Made by a program: the position numbers and the translations under genes
The notes under the pieces: generated by a model
The model's input: the letters and a program-made list of their open reading frames with translations, nothing else
The model's database searches: none
What the model was told of the DNA's origin: nothing
In this document: positions 31,531 to 42,934 of the stretch, in pieces
Layout: each line of letters starts with the position of its first letter
How positions within the stretch are numbered: position 1 is the stretch's first letter
NCBI GenBank assembly: GCA_009746045.1
Contig: RPFO01002334.1
Span: forward strand, 46,898-110,897
Reading direction: 5' to 3'
DNA length: 64,000 nt
Source of the DNA: Mesostigma viride
Lineage: Eukaryota > Streptophyta > Mesostigmatophyceae > Mesostigmatales > Mesostigmataceae

Positions 31531-33132
31531 TGGGTTCACTGGTCCATGCAACACCTGCCAGTTTCCAGCTAATCACTCAACCTTGGATGACAAAGTTCTT
31601 TTGTAACGGTATGGCCAACTCCCACCAACTGTGTTGCTAACTGTTCAGACCTTGCACAGATAATATAACACAACTTTTGTGACACATAGACAAAGATATA
31701 TGAATATGAACAGTGGCTAGACATGGCTGTATATATGTGCATGTGGCCATGCTCAGGCAATTTTCAAGTAGGGGCTTGTTAGACATAAGAACTAGACATA
31801 AGAACTAGCTAGACCTTTTCAGTGGTTTTCCATTTGCGGGTATTTCCTCGTAAATGGTGGGAGAGCGATCGCAGCAATGGTGCTCACCACTAGACACTCC
31901 CGGCCAGCTAGGCTAGAAACACACGCCCTGATCAAGCATGCTGTTTCCGGCCCCACCGTCTAGGTCATCTAGTCGCTCCACACGTAAGCCAGCCATAATT
32001 TCAATGCACAAGGATACACATTTCCATCACCATTCATCTTCATCATCCTGAACGACTCGAAAACGCGGAAAAGATAACGGCAGGCTCGAGCTACCATGGT
32101 CCGGATTCTCCCGATTTCTGGCCTGCGCTGGTTGTCTCTTTGATAAGAACTGCCAGCTGTCACGTTCGCTAGCATGATCAGTTCAAACCCACAGCATGCA
32201 CGGTAGTCGCAAACTCAGCTTGGCAATGTAGTAATCTAATCATGCCAGGCATCTTGGCGGTCGGCATGGCTGCGATGTGTTTTGTGCGCCTTGATTCGGT
32301 AGCAGCACATCCCTTGGCAACCGGCCCGCCTGACTAAGGTTGCCACACATGGTCCTCTGCATCACCATGGATGTCCCCATGTCCCTGTCTCTGTTATAGG
32401 GGTTCACGTTGCTGGCGATGCAGCTTCCAAGTTGGACTAGATCTCCTCAGCCAGCGCTGTGGTGCATAGCCAGACAGCTCATACACTGCTCAGTTGCTAC
32501 CTCGAGGTTGCCGGCTTGAAATGTGCCACCAAAGGACTGCACTTGGCCGCCATCATACCTAGCATGAAGAAGCCACTGCACAACCCCGGTGAGCCGCTTG
32601 GCCACCATACCGCAGTTGTCTTCAACAGATAGTGCAAGGCCAATGGCCTCTTCACAGGCACGTGCCTTGTGCTCATGCTCTTGCTCTGGCCCTTGTCAGC
32701 ATGAGATGCACGCCCTTGCATGCTTCACCATGTTTCTCCAAGCCATCCGTGACTACTTGCTTCAGAAATGTCATTCAACTCCTGCTCGTCCTCAGCCACC
32801 AGACTGCCTAACTAGCTGGTGCCCCATCCCTCACTTTGGCGAGGACTGCGATTCTGGCTAGCAGCTTAGCGATCGTGCGTGGTTGTGCCCGAGTTTCTGG
32901 GTTAGTGGCAGTGGCATTGGAGCAAGAGTTGTTGAGCATGTGCGTGTGTCTATCCTCTTGACAAACAACCCCTCGCACCCCTGACATTGAGGAGTTTGGC
33001 CATGTGCCACATGGCAGGTTGCCAGAATTCCGCAAACATGCATCATAGGGAAATAAAGGATGGCTGGTTGAGCACACGACATGAGTAAACAAAATACACA
33101 GCGCTGGTGCTGTCCGATATCCCCTACATGTG
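31531..33132. other. Intergenic region without recognisable genes
   Basis: Read on both strands; no conserved motif, tRNA or repeat structure stood out. Confidence 0.4.
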
Positions 33133-33627
33133 AAGACCAAATGGTGGTGGCACGGAGTATAAAATTAATGGTGGTGGCACGCCGCCATTGTTGTTGTTGT
33201 TGTTGTGTCCCACGCCGCACACCGGTGGAGTACAATTTGGTGGTGGCACGGTGTGCCGGTGCAACGGTGCAACGGTGCAACGGTGCAACGGTGCAACGGT
33301 GCAACGGTGCAACGGCCAGTGATTGGCCCGTTGCTGATTTGCTGACATGCAGCCTAATAAAAATTGGCCGCAAATTCGTCCGGTCGCACGTGGGCACAAG
33401 ATTTGCGGCCAATTTTTACTAGGCTGCATATCAGAAAATCAGCAACGGGCCAATCACTGGCCGTTGCACCGTTGCACCGTTGCACCGTTGCACCGTTGCA
33501 CCGGCACACCGTGCCACCACCAAATTGTACTCCACCTGTGTGCGGCGTGGGACACAACAACAACAACAACAATGGCGGCGTGCCACCACCATTAATTTTG
33601 TACTCCGTGCCACCACCATTTGGTCTT
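33133..33627. mobile_element. 495-bp palindromic foldback element
   Basis: Arms of about 230-240 bp run from AAGACCAAATGGTGGTGGCACGG to its complement at 33,605-33,627, around a spacer near 33,376-33,400. Arms contain a TTG/CAA run, the GTGCAACG octamer array (seven units left, five right) and CCAGTGATTGGCCCGTTGCTGA. Arm differences are limited to array lengths and a few bases. No protein is encoded. Confidence 0.8.
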
Positions 33628-34956
33628 TACAGGGTCAGCTCACTTCCTTAGTGATTTCGGCACCTCAATTAGCGACAATTTTCGGTTCATTAGTACGGTT
33701 TACCCGAGAAATCTGGTGATACTGATTAGTGACAATTCGTACCCGACCAAATCCGATCCGAAAGCACTAACGACGCGAGTAATTAGTACATGCAACTCAC
33801 TTCATTAGTATGATGGCGAGGTCGTCAGCTCGTGGAGCTATGGAGACGGCATTTCCCATTCTTGCTGCGAAAACAATCGTTTCAGAAAGAAATCTGTGAA
33901 AAAATCTCGTGCTTATGTGTATAATTGCTACATTTCTCAGTCTGCATCGCTCCACGCTGAGGTTGGAGTCATGCATATAGCGACCGATTGCGATGATCAA
34001 AGAATGAAAAACTGGGCTATCCGGAATCGTGTGAATCGTGTGCCTACAGCTGCCTACGTGACGCGATCACTTCAAAAAGGCGTCGAATGCGGGATACATC
34101 CATGGGCTCCATCGTACAGCATTTTTGGGGCGGACCGAGGTAGCTGCCGATGGGAATGCCGTGAGAATACTGCGGAAACGTGCGTAAGTGAAAACTGGAT
34201 ACTGCTTGACCTCCGGAGCATCTGGTGAGCCGCAGTTCTGGTTTAGGGTGATAGGGTGGTTGAAAATGGAGGTCTAGTCAGGGTTTGTTATTATTTGTTG
34301 CGTTTCTTGCTGGAATTTTATTTTCCGGTGCTGTCGGTGGCCGCTGAAGAAATTCTTTGCGGGACCTAGGATGTGTGCTGTCCTTCCGTCTGGCACCGCT
34401 GCCGTGGATTCGACGGCCGCAAACACCTGCATTGATAAATTGCCGCACCTGACTGCGTCAATGTTATGGATGCTCAGGGTATTATGGCGCCTTGACTGTC
34501 ATGTTGTCCATACGTCTTGCATGTGGCATTCATCTATGTAACCTTTTGCCTCTTGCTGTTGGTTGCTTTGCTTTCATGCGCTTTATTTCATTTCCTTGGT
34601 GGGATTAGCCTGTGGAAGGCGGCCTCCCTCCTGCATCCTGTGTCGGCAGACATACTGACAGGCAGGATGAAGTGCAGGCAGAGGGGCAGGCGAACAGCCG
34701 TTTATATTTGCACACATGCTTGCCGCTGGTACGCTAGTTTGCGTGTATCTTTGCATGGTCATGTTTTGGCAGGCCTGGACAGATATGTTCAAATATGGTC
34801 GCATGCGTGCATGCACGCATGCATGAATGGGTTTACGCATGTTGCCAGCCACATAGGTAGGCACGTGGGAACGCTCGCAAGCTGACGACACTACCAGGTC
34901 AGGCTGGTCTGGACCTGGAAGACACACAGGAGGCAGGCAGCCTTGGATGGTGTGGT
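33628..34956. other. Intergenic region without recognisable genes
   Basis: Open frames of up to 122 codons occur but show no motif or compositional sign of coding. Nothing else noted. Confidence 0.4.
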
Positions 34957-35012
34957 GGGGAGGGAGGGAGGGAGGGAGGGAGGGAGGGAGGGAGGAAGGG
35001 AGGAAGGGAGGG
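34957..35012. repeat. (GGGA)n microsatellite
   Basis: Slightly interrupted GGGA repeat directly preceding the (GTGC)n tract. Confidence 0.95.
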
Positions 35013-35019
35013 CATGACT

Positions 35020-35187
<168 letters not shown>

Positions 35188-35191
35188 GTTA

Positions 35192-35330
35192 TATGGGTGG
35201 GTGGGTGGGTGGGTGGGTGGGTGGGTGGGTGGGTGGGTGGGTGGGTGGGTGGGTGGGTGGGTGGGTGGGTGGGTGGGTGGGTGGGTGGGTGGGTGGGTGG
35301 GTGGGTGGGTGGGTGGGTGGGTGGGTGGGG
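35192..35330. repeat. (GGGT)n microsatellite
   Basis: About 34 uninterrupted GGGT units; G-quadruplex-capable on the plus strand. Produces spurious Trp-Val-Gly-Gly frames. Confidence 0.97.
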
Positions 35331-35689
35331 AAGGTGTGCTTTTTATTATGATGATTAGCTAAGTTACGTGTGTGTTGTTGATGTACATGTTGACGTTGTA
35401 TCATGGGCGTGTGCCCCTAAGTCTGCCTTCCTGCAATATCACATAATATATCATCTAGATGTGTTGTTGGGAACCTGACTATATATCCCAAACTGGAATG
35501 GTTGACATTCAACTATGGGATGAAACCCACGAAAAACAATTACTAGGAACTGCCATTTTTGTGCTATGTTTGCTAGCATCTGTCACCTATTTGTCATGCA
35601 AACAGTCTGAATTTCTTGTGGGCAGTTAACATAGATGTTTTTATGAGCTGTGCAAATTTCTAGGCTTGACTGAGTTCATTGATATAGGC
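35331..35689. other. Spacer before the 180-bp satellite
   Basis: Contains a diverged unit of the satellite that follows (GGAACTGCCATTTTTGTGCTATGTTTGCTAGCATCTGTCACC) but no gene. Confidence 0.5.
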
Positions 35690-36837
35690 ACCCATGTGTT
35701 GGAAACCTTGGAAAACCAAGAAAAACTGCATTTGGGGGGGGGTTCGCTACCATCAGTCACCATTTTGTCATCCAACCAGCCTGCAACTTTGTGGGCATGC
35801 TGCATGGGATGTGTTTAGAACATGTGCAAAGTTCCAGCTCCAACTGAGCTCTATTGGTGTCATTATGTATGCATATGTGTGATAAAACCCTTGGAAAACC
35901 AAGAAAAACTGCATTCTTGGGGTATTTATGCTAGCATTTGTCACCTATTTGTCATCCAACCAGCCTGCAACTTTGTGGGCATGCTGCATGGGATGTGTTT
36001 AGAACATGTGCAAAGTCCCAGCTCCAACTGAGTTCATTTGGAGTCATTATGTATGCATATGTGTGATAAAACCCTTGAAAAACCATGAAAAACTGCATTT
36101 GGGGGTATTTATGCTAGCATTTGTCACCTATTTGTCATCCAACCAGCCTGCAACTTTGTGGGCATGCTGCATGGGATGTGTTTAGAACATGTGCAAAGTT
36201 CCAGCTCCAACTGAGCTCTATTGGTGTCATTATGTATGCATATGTGTGATAAAACCCTTGAAAAACCATGAAAAACTGCATTTGGGGGTATTTATGCTAG
36301 CATTTGTCACCTATTTGTCATCCAACCAGCCTGCAACTTTGTGGGCATGCTGCATGGGATGTGTTTAGAGCATGTGCAAAGTCCCAGGCCCAACTGAGTT
36401 CATTTGGAGTCATTATGTATGCACATGACGCAGTCACGTGTCTATTAATTAATTAATTAATGTATGCATATGTGTGATAAAACCCTTGAAAAACCATGAA
36501 AAACTGCATTTTGGGGGTATTTATGCTACCATCAGTCACCTATTTGTCATCCAACCAGCCTGCAACTTTGTGGGCATGCTGCATGGGATGTATTTAGAAC
36601 ATGTGCAAAGTCCCAGGCCCAACTGAGTTCATTTGGAGTCATTATGTATGCATATGTGTGATAAAACCCTTGAAAAACCATGAAAAACTGCATTTTGGGG
36701 GTATTTATGCTAGCATTTGTCACCTATTTGTCATCCAACCAGCCTGCAACTTTGTGGGCATGCTGCATGGGATGTGTTTAGAACATGTGCAAAGTCCCAG
36801 GCCCAACTGAGTTCATTTGGAGTCTTTATATATTTGA
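35690..36837. repeat. Satellite, about six units of about 180 bp
   Basis: Units begin near 35,739, 35,919, 36,100, 36,281, 36,513 and 36,700. Shared segments: TTATGCTAGCATTTGTCACC, TTTGTCATCCAACCAGCCTGCAAC, GGGCATGCTGCATGGGATGTG, ATGTATGCATATGTGTGATAAAACCCTTG. One unit is lengthened by a non-LTR tail insertion at 36,424-36,459. Confidence 0.9.
36424..36459 (+). mobile_element. Severely 5'-truncated non-LTR insertion (36 bp tail only)
   Basis: Sequence CATGACGCAGTCACGTGTCT followed by ATTAATTAATTAATTA, flanked by a 9-bp duplication ATGTATGCA (36,415-36,423 and 36,460-36,468). The same 3' end closes the element at 44,125-44,267. It sits cleanly inside a satellite unit, so the empty site is known from the neighbouring units. 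Confidence 0.85.
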
Positions 36838-37050
36838 TCAGGCACTCCGCAAAGGTGAAAACCATTTGCGTTCAGTACCGGGCCGCGGAAAACGCGGAAA
36901 AACGCGATCTGCAAATGAATCCGACCGGAATCGAACTGGGGACCTCTCGCACCAATTTTGCTGACTATAGGACGGACGTCTCCGGTTACCATGGCATCGC
37001 CAACTTACACCTACAGTCATCCGCAAAAGTTCTCCTGTCCGGGGAGTGAT
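36838..37050 (-). mobile_element. tRNA-related SINE (copy B)
   Basis: Nearly the same as copy A at 30,052-30,268, including the B box and the TTTTCCGCG body. Its left flank is the satellite array; a target-site duplication could not be defined because the right flank is not satellite sequence. Confidence 0.7.
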
Positions 37051-37340
37051 GCAAGCCTTTCGGATTTGGTACTAGATAAATCACTCGAGATCTGTGTGTA
37101 GGAGTACTACACACGTGTCTGCATATATGCGTACATGCCAGAAAGTGCTGAAAATACGGTATTCTTTGCTAGCAAATGTCACCATGTTACCATGCTGCCG
37201 ACTCCCAAAATTTTTTTTGACCACATGGCATCATAAGATATCTGATAAGGAACCTTGGTGCCAAATTTGAGGTCAAACTGACCATTATTCCTTCTCCAAA
37301 TAATTTCCAGGGGAAGAAAATGGGTTTTCGGATTAATGTG
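37051..37340. other. Intergenic sequence
   Basis: No gene recognised. Confidence 0.4.
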
Positions 37341-37710
37341 TGTGTCAAGACATGTCACGGTGGCACGGTGGCACGGTGGCACGGTGGCACGGTGGCACGG
37401 TGGCACAGTGGCATCCCACGTTGGGCAGTGCTTGTGGGCAATATAACATTAGTATTGGACGTTATGTTACCTCGTGACACCATACAAAATCATAAAATGG
37501 TAGTTTTATGGTGCAACGGTGCAACGGTGCAACGGTGCAACGGTGGCACAGTGGCACCCCACTTTAGGCAGTGCTTGTGGACATTATAACATTAGTATTG
37601 GACGTTATGTTACCTCATGACACCATACAAAATCATAAAATGGTAGTTTTATGGTGCAACGGTGCAACGGTGCAACGGTGCAACGGTGCAACGGTGCAAC
37701 GGTGTCAAAA
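37341..37710. repeat. GTGGCACG and GTGCAACG octamer arrays in a tandem unit of about 145 bp
   Basis: (GTGGCACG)n at 37,355-37,405, then two copies of a unit with CAGTGCTTGTGG, ATAACATTAGTATTGGACGT and CAAAATCATAAAATGGTAG, each followed by (GTGCAACG)n (37,511-37,542 and 37,653-37,705). Confidence 0.8.
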
Positions 37711-39284
37711 CATGATGAGACACTTACCTCCTACCTTTGGACCTAAGAGAGGTACAAAATAACAAAGTTGAAAAAAATCAATTTGTACTTGTGCTGTAGT
37801 ACAAATCCAGGTGTGCCTGGGGACATCGGCCACAGCCGAAAGTACCCAACTTCCGATCACTGACAGACTTCCGCCCACTCGATTAGTCACAATACCAGAT
37901 CAACACATAGCCCACATCAGCTCATCAAATACCAACACCAATCAACACAGACAAGATGGGTGAACACAAACTTGTATGAATTACCACCAGTTGGTTAATG
38001 CACCAATCAACACAGGTTGTTCTAGGTTACCCACCAATGTGACTGCGAGCCATAAAAGACAACAGAAAGGGGATGAGTTGGCCCAAGTCAGATGGGTGGC
38101 AGGTGACTGGGGTATAGTTGCAGCCATGTCCCAATGGTGGAGCACATGCCGAAGCGGTACCTGCCCCAGCCAAAATCTGCCAACAAATCAGTTGATGGAC
38201 ATTTCATGACACTCCAAGTCGAAATACGACAGATCTGGCGGTTAGAATAACAAAGACACACATGCACGACAGGGAATGACGCACCGGAGAGGCTCGCTAA
38301 GCCTACGCTGACTCCATTCCCGTGGCTCACCGAAACACAACGGAAAAATACTGCGTGGGTGCAGGGAAAAGAATGGAAAGGCATTCGAAAGCATTCCCCA
38401 TCGAAATACAGCAACCAAGAGCGGGAGGCATACCTCCCATCCGGGAAGAGACGCAACGAATGTGATGGCCGAGCAAACCGGGCCTCCTTTCCCGCTGCTG
38501 ACGGAAACACAACGCAAAGAGACGGCCTCGAAGCATATTAATGCATGAAACGACGTTCCAAAGCGGCGAAACCGAAATAAAAGGAAACCGAGCGCAAAAG
38601 ACGGTGGCATATGTGCATATGGCGGGACATGATCCATGGAACCGCCCGGGAAGCAAACGCCCCCTCCCTATCCCCTCTCCCCTCCTCGCGTGAACACAAT
38701 GGAAATGGACCGCCTGGAAGCAAAAATATGCATTCATCACCGTTCAAAAGCCCAGCAAACAAAAAACGCAGCTTTACCAGGCGTCAGACCGGTGCCACAT
38801 CCTACCCTGACAGTTCGTCTTCCTAGCAACCCTCTCCAAGAGCTTACGGCACCAACAGTCCAGCAGTTCCAAAGACCCGTCACTAAATAACTGAGCGTTT
38901 GTCCTTTCAAACCCCGTTTCCAACCCTCCAACACTGAAAACGTAGCTGCACATCAGGGACGACCAACTAAACAGGTCGCTGCGACAGCCATAACGTCATC
39001 CCGCGGCCATCAAAATTTGAAATTTCGTGATTGGGCCGCGACGCAGAACGCAGCAAATTGGTGGGCCGACCGTTTATGGGGTTCCGTTAGCCCGTCGCCC
39101 GTCGCCGCTGAAATTCCTTCCGTCCGTTGCTGAACTCGCCCGTCCCCCGTCGGTGCTGAAATTCTTTCCGTCCCGTTATCCTAGTAGCAACGTGCAACAA
39201 GTTTCAGGTCAAGCCTCGATGTCATTTGATGGGCGGGCCAGGGTGGGCTGCACCTGCACCCGGCCCACTCGTCGGGGAAAAAGA
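37711..39284. other. Intergenic region without recognisable genes
   Basis: Several open frames of 60-140 codons on the minus strand around 38,100-38,760 show no family motif; CCGTCGCCCGTCGCCGCTGAAATTC near 39,095 is repeated once in modified form at 39,140. Confidence 0.4.
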
Positions 39285-39580
39285 GGGTAAATATGGGTAA
39301 ATTGTTCTTTTCCCCTAGTTTACCTGGTGGGTAAAGTTTTACCCCGAAATTACCTGGTGGGTAAAACGGAAATTACCTGTTTTTTACCAGGTGGTAAAAC
39401 TTTACCCCCTTTTTGCCCAACACTATGGCATACCGAGTTCAAACTGGGTAAAAACGGGGTAATTTTTTCATCTGTTTTTACCCACAAATTCCCTTTACCC
39501 TGTTTTTACCTTTGGGTAAAAATTTTTTACCCGGCATTTACCCTAGATTTACCCACAGTTCCCCACTTTTTACCAAAGTT
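39285..39580. repeat. Cluster of GGTAAA/TTTACC motifs in both orientations
   Basis: About 18 occurrences of GGTAAA or TTTACC in 300 bases, several as close inverted pairs such as TTTACCTGGTGGGTAAA and TTTTACCAGGTGGTAAAA. It lies just upstream of the gypsy gag; the start GGGTAAATATGGGTAA recurs near 25,752. Function unknown. Confidence 0.6.
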
Positions 39581-39706
39581 GGAGCCTAGAGTGCTGTTCC
39601 CTTCTCCTATGGGCACCATCCTGAAACGGTGGCCCCGGCCCTATCCAAAACCTTTCCTCTTCCTTCTTTCTATCCCTCGTATGTAGCAGTGGAAGACAGT
39701 GGTCCT

Positions 39707-40318
39707 ATGGGTAAATCTGACCCTTCTAATCCCCCTAAGCCCCCTGCTCTTCCCCTCTTTGCTAACCTACCCAAGTTGGATGTTAAGTCTACCCCTCAAC
39801 AGTTTTTCACTTTTATTATGTTGCTTACCCAGAATACAGAGTCGTGGCAAAATCATAATAGATGGCGTCTCTCTGATGCTTTACTAGTCCCTCACTATCT
39901 TACTACCTGTATTACTCCTGAGCTTGCTAACCTCATCCAGTGTGAGTCTTTGGCCTCTCATGCCTACCCTAACTCAGTAGCAGAATTGTTTAAGCGTTTA
40001 GAGAACCATTTAGTTCCTCCTGATGCAGATTGGCAGGATAGATTAGCCATTGGTACTTTGCAGCAGGGTACTAAATCGTTTAAGGAATATATGAAAGAAT
40101 TTGATGCACAGATGGTACGAATTAGGGATTTGTCGGGCGCAGAAGTACGTGCTCGTTTCCTACAAGGCCTCAGTAGACCCTTATTACGTGAGGTAAAGCG
40201 CCAGTTCTCTGCCTACCGTTTTACTGATCTACCCCTCAAGCATGTGCGTCAGCATCTAGCTCTTACGAGTAGCAGATTTCTTCACCACTCCTTCTCTTCC
40301 TACCCGTTCCCGTATTAA
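39707..40318 (+). pseudogene. GY1 gag, capsid part
   Basis: Starts MGKSDPSNPPKPP and has a helical body typical of gypsy gag (RLAIGTLQQGTKSFKEYMKEF near residue 120, then LSGAEVRARFLQGLSRPL, a retrotransposon-gag signature region). The frame closes at 40,318 in sequence whose +1 frame is open and carries the nucleocapsid, so there is a one-base shift near 40,270-40,310. Confidence 0.7.
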
Positions 40319-40728
40319 TAACATTAGCCTTACCCCTGAGGAGGAGAACTCCTATGTAGAAGAATTAGATATTTGCGTTACTGACCTTTCAGCTCTGGAT
40401 GTCTCTCATATCACATGCTATCATTGTAAGGAAGTAGGTCATCTCAAACGTGAGTGCCCCAAGTTCCTTTCGGGTGCTCCTCCTCATCCCGACGCTCGCC
40501 CTCCTCGTACCCCTCAGCGTGCTCCTATTCGTCCCACTCCAGGACGCATTCCCTCAGCTACCCCTAGTAGGCTGAATGCTGTGCAGACAGGACCCTCAGG
40601 GCTCCCCTATGATAATCAGGCTCCTGCACCCTCTTCGCTCCCTCGTGACCCTCCAGCAGTGGCTTTTTCGCCAGGGTCTTCTTCGGGGTTAGTTCCCATG
40701 GATTTGGGGGGGGAGGGGGAACAGTAGG
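40263..40728 (+). pseudogene. GY1 gag, nucleocapsid part
   Basis: Frame with codons starting at multiples of three. CCHC zinc knuckle CYHCKEVGHLKREC at 40,416-40,457, followed by a Pro/Arg-rich tail and a stop at about 40,728 after a G8 run. It continues the capsid frame after a one-base shift. Confidence 0.75.
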
Positions 40729-40883
40729 CCTGTCAGCCGGGGGTAACCTGGACAGGTCCTTAGATAGTACCCCAGATAATAATTTTTGCCTGCCTGTTTT
40801 TATAACCTCTGTAGGAGCTGAATCATCCCTACCACTACGTGTCCGTCCTCTTATGTTTTTGAATGGTGGCTTAACCGTTCCCC

Positions 40884-40896
40884 ATACTGTTGTAGA
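40884..40896. repeat. Target-site duplication of NL2, left copy
   Basis: ATACTGTTGTAGA; right copy at 42,894-42,906. Confidence 0.9.
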
Positions 40897-41075
40897 ACCG
40901 TTCCCCATTCTTCTGCCCCTTCTTTCTGCCACGAGCCACGAGGTAGCCATGGCTGACGGCGGAGCTCATAACTTTCACGTTTGAGCACCGAATTTAGCCG
41001 TGAATATCACAATCGATGCGTCTTTCTACGACGCACATGCTGATGTAATTTTCCGAAGCCATTACGCAATATACG

Positions 41076-42458
41076 ATGAGCAAACGCCTCTCGACGCAAC
41101 GCAGCCTGGCGGCTGCGCTCGGCAATGATAATACGTCTGCAGCTTCGGCTGCAGCTTCGCCCACCGGCCCAGATGGCAACGGTGACACTAGTCGTGCACT
41201 GGTGCTCGCCCAGCCTCCCGGGCTTGCCTCGCCATCTGCCTCGCCTGACCCCAAGCGCAGTCGCTCTGCTGAGCCGCCCTGGGAAGAGCGCTCCTTTGAC
41301 GCCAACGCCTCCAGCTACTGGCGCCAAGGCATAGGAGCCTTCATGGACGACGTGTTTTCCGGCAATCACGCCTCGCTTCTAACCCTGTGCGTGCACTTCA
41401 CGTCCCACAACCGCGGCCGCTGGCCTGGTAATGGCCAGCTTGTCGACCCCGCCGAGGCTCTCCCAATCCTCCATCGCATGAGTCGCCCCAAGCTTCAACG
41501 CTTCGCCCTCTGCTCCCTTGCTGGACGCTCCGAATCCGCAATCTGGGACCCGCCCCCCTCCACCTTCCCCACCGAAGCCACCATCCGCACCCTCCTCAAG
41601 GACGCTTTCGAGCAGCACGTGACCCCTCTTACCGCAGATGTGGCGGCACTTGGCGGCACGTTGGCTGCTGAGCTTCCCACCATCCCCACCGCCACCGCCA
41701 CCCTCCTCGCCTCCACCCCCCCCCCCCTCCGCCTCCACCGACTCCATCACCGCCCAGCTCCGCGACATCGACCAGCGCCTCAAGGATAATGCAATCGCTA
41801 TCGAGGTCTTGCAGAACACAGCAGGCCTCACCGCCCAGGCAGTGAAGGACATTGCCGCCAAGCCCGCCTCGGCTGGCCTGGCCGGCGATGCTCCTCCCAT
41901 CACGACCTGGGCGGACATGCTTAAGCAACATACCACCTCCACCACCTCCGCCGTCGCAGCCCAGCTCCAGCGGCAGACGCTTGACCTCCGCGAGGAGGCC
42001 GAGCTCGCCAAGCGCAGCCTCAACGTCATTGTCAAGAATCTCAAGATGGAGGAAGGTGAGAATTCCGAGAAGCTTGCGCGTGTTTTTTTTTTGAGAGAGA
42101 AATCCTTGATCGCATGGGCCTTACTGGTGAGATCGAGCTGGCCGCCCACCGCCTTCCCCGCGCGCGGGGTAAGGCCGGGCCGCCCCCACTCCTTCTCACC
42201 TTTAAGACTCCGGCGGACAATATTTCTTTTCTCAGACGCCGCAAGCGGCTCGAGAAGACTCTCTTCACCCTTGACGACGACTTGACCCTGGCACAGCAAC
42301 AACGACGACGGGAGCTATGGTCGACCTACCTCCAGCTCCGGCAGACCAAGGCGGGCCAGCCGGTGTACTGGAAGGGGGCGGCCATCTACGTCGGCCACAA
42401 GCCCTGGCAAGCGACCCCCTCGACCACCGCGGCCCCAGCAACTCCAGCCCCAGCCTAG
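41076..42458 (+). pseudogene. NL2 ORF1-like protein, two homopolymer frameshifts
   Basis: Three readings follow each other. 41,076-41,789 has the N-terminus with VLAQPPGLASPSASPDPK. The next frame, from about 41,720 to 42,090, has a coiled coil (ITAQLRDIDQRLKDNAIAIEVLQN) and an RRM start (LNVIVKNLKMEEGENSEKLA). The original frame resumes at about 42,093 to 42,458 with GLTGEIELAAHRLPRARGK and a C-terminal domain including DDDLTLAQQQRRRELW. Phase changes coincide with a C13 run (about 41,717) and a T10 run (about 42,083), so they may be recent slippage or sequencing error. Layout fits L1-type ORF1 RNA chaperones: coiled coil, RRM, C-terminal domain; about 460 residues in total. Confidence 0.65.
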
Positions 42459-42893
42459 GGGAATACAGCAGTAGTGTAGAATAGTTAGACAGTGGCCTTG
42501 TACATGCCCGCCTACTACAGGCACTATACCAGCTGAGGCCTAGCCTTTTTAGTCATGTACATGTGTGCCTATGATGTGCCACACTCCAGACGATGCCTAG
42601 CCTTATTTCGTAATGTTGTGCCCATGCAGGGAGTCAGTCTCTGCTGAGAAGCCATGCCATAGCTCTTGTATAGCCATGATGATCTTCCCCCTCACAGGCA
42701 TGCTCCCCCTTACCCGGGCATAGCGTGATAGACCATGAGGGTGCGGGTGCCCTGGTGCACCTAGAGCAAGTGTTGTTTACATTCCCACCCTTGCAGGAAG
42801 TAGCTTAGAATGTATTATAGGCTCATATGCCCCTTCTCAGGGCTATGTGCTACATATACTCCCAACGGAGTTATGTTCCTAATTAATTAATTA
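42459..42893 (+). other. NL2 3' untranslated region and tail
   Basis: Noncoding. Just before the tail is a small hairpin AACTCC/GGAGTT-type (CTCCCAACGGAG), then TATGTTCC and four TAAT units. Compare the hairpin plus TAAT tail of the element at 44,125-44,267. Confidence 0.6.
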
Positions 42894-42934
42894 ATACTGT
42901 TGTAGACCCCTTCTAATTACATGCTGATGAACTT

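Larger units (their letters stand above)
40897..42893 (+). mobile_element. NL2: ORF1-only non-LTR retroelement (2.0 kb) with (TAAT)n tail
   Basis: Inserted between gag and protease of GY1 with a 13-bp duplication ATACTGTTGTAGA. It has a 5' region shared with NL1, one ORF1-like gene, about 435 bases of 3' untranslated sequence and a tail CCTAATTAATTAATTA. No RT or endonuclease is present, although both ends are intact. The layout resembles half-LINE (HAL1-type) elements that depend on a partner LINE for RT. Confidence 0.75.

Noticed and set aside
38088..38760. Overlapping minus-strand frames of 130-140 codons as host genes
   Set aside because: No motifs, three frames open at once, and no codon or domain signal.
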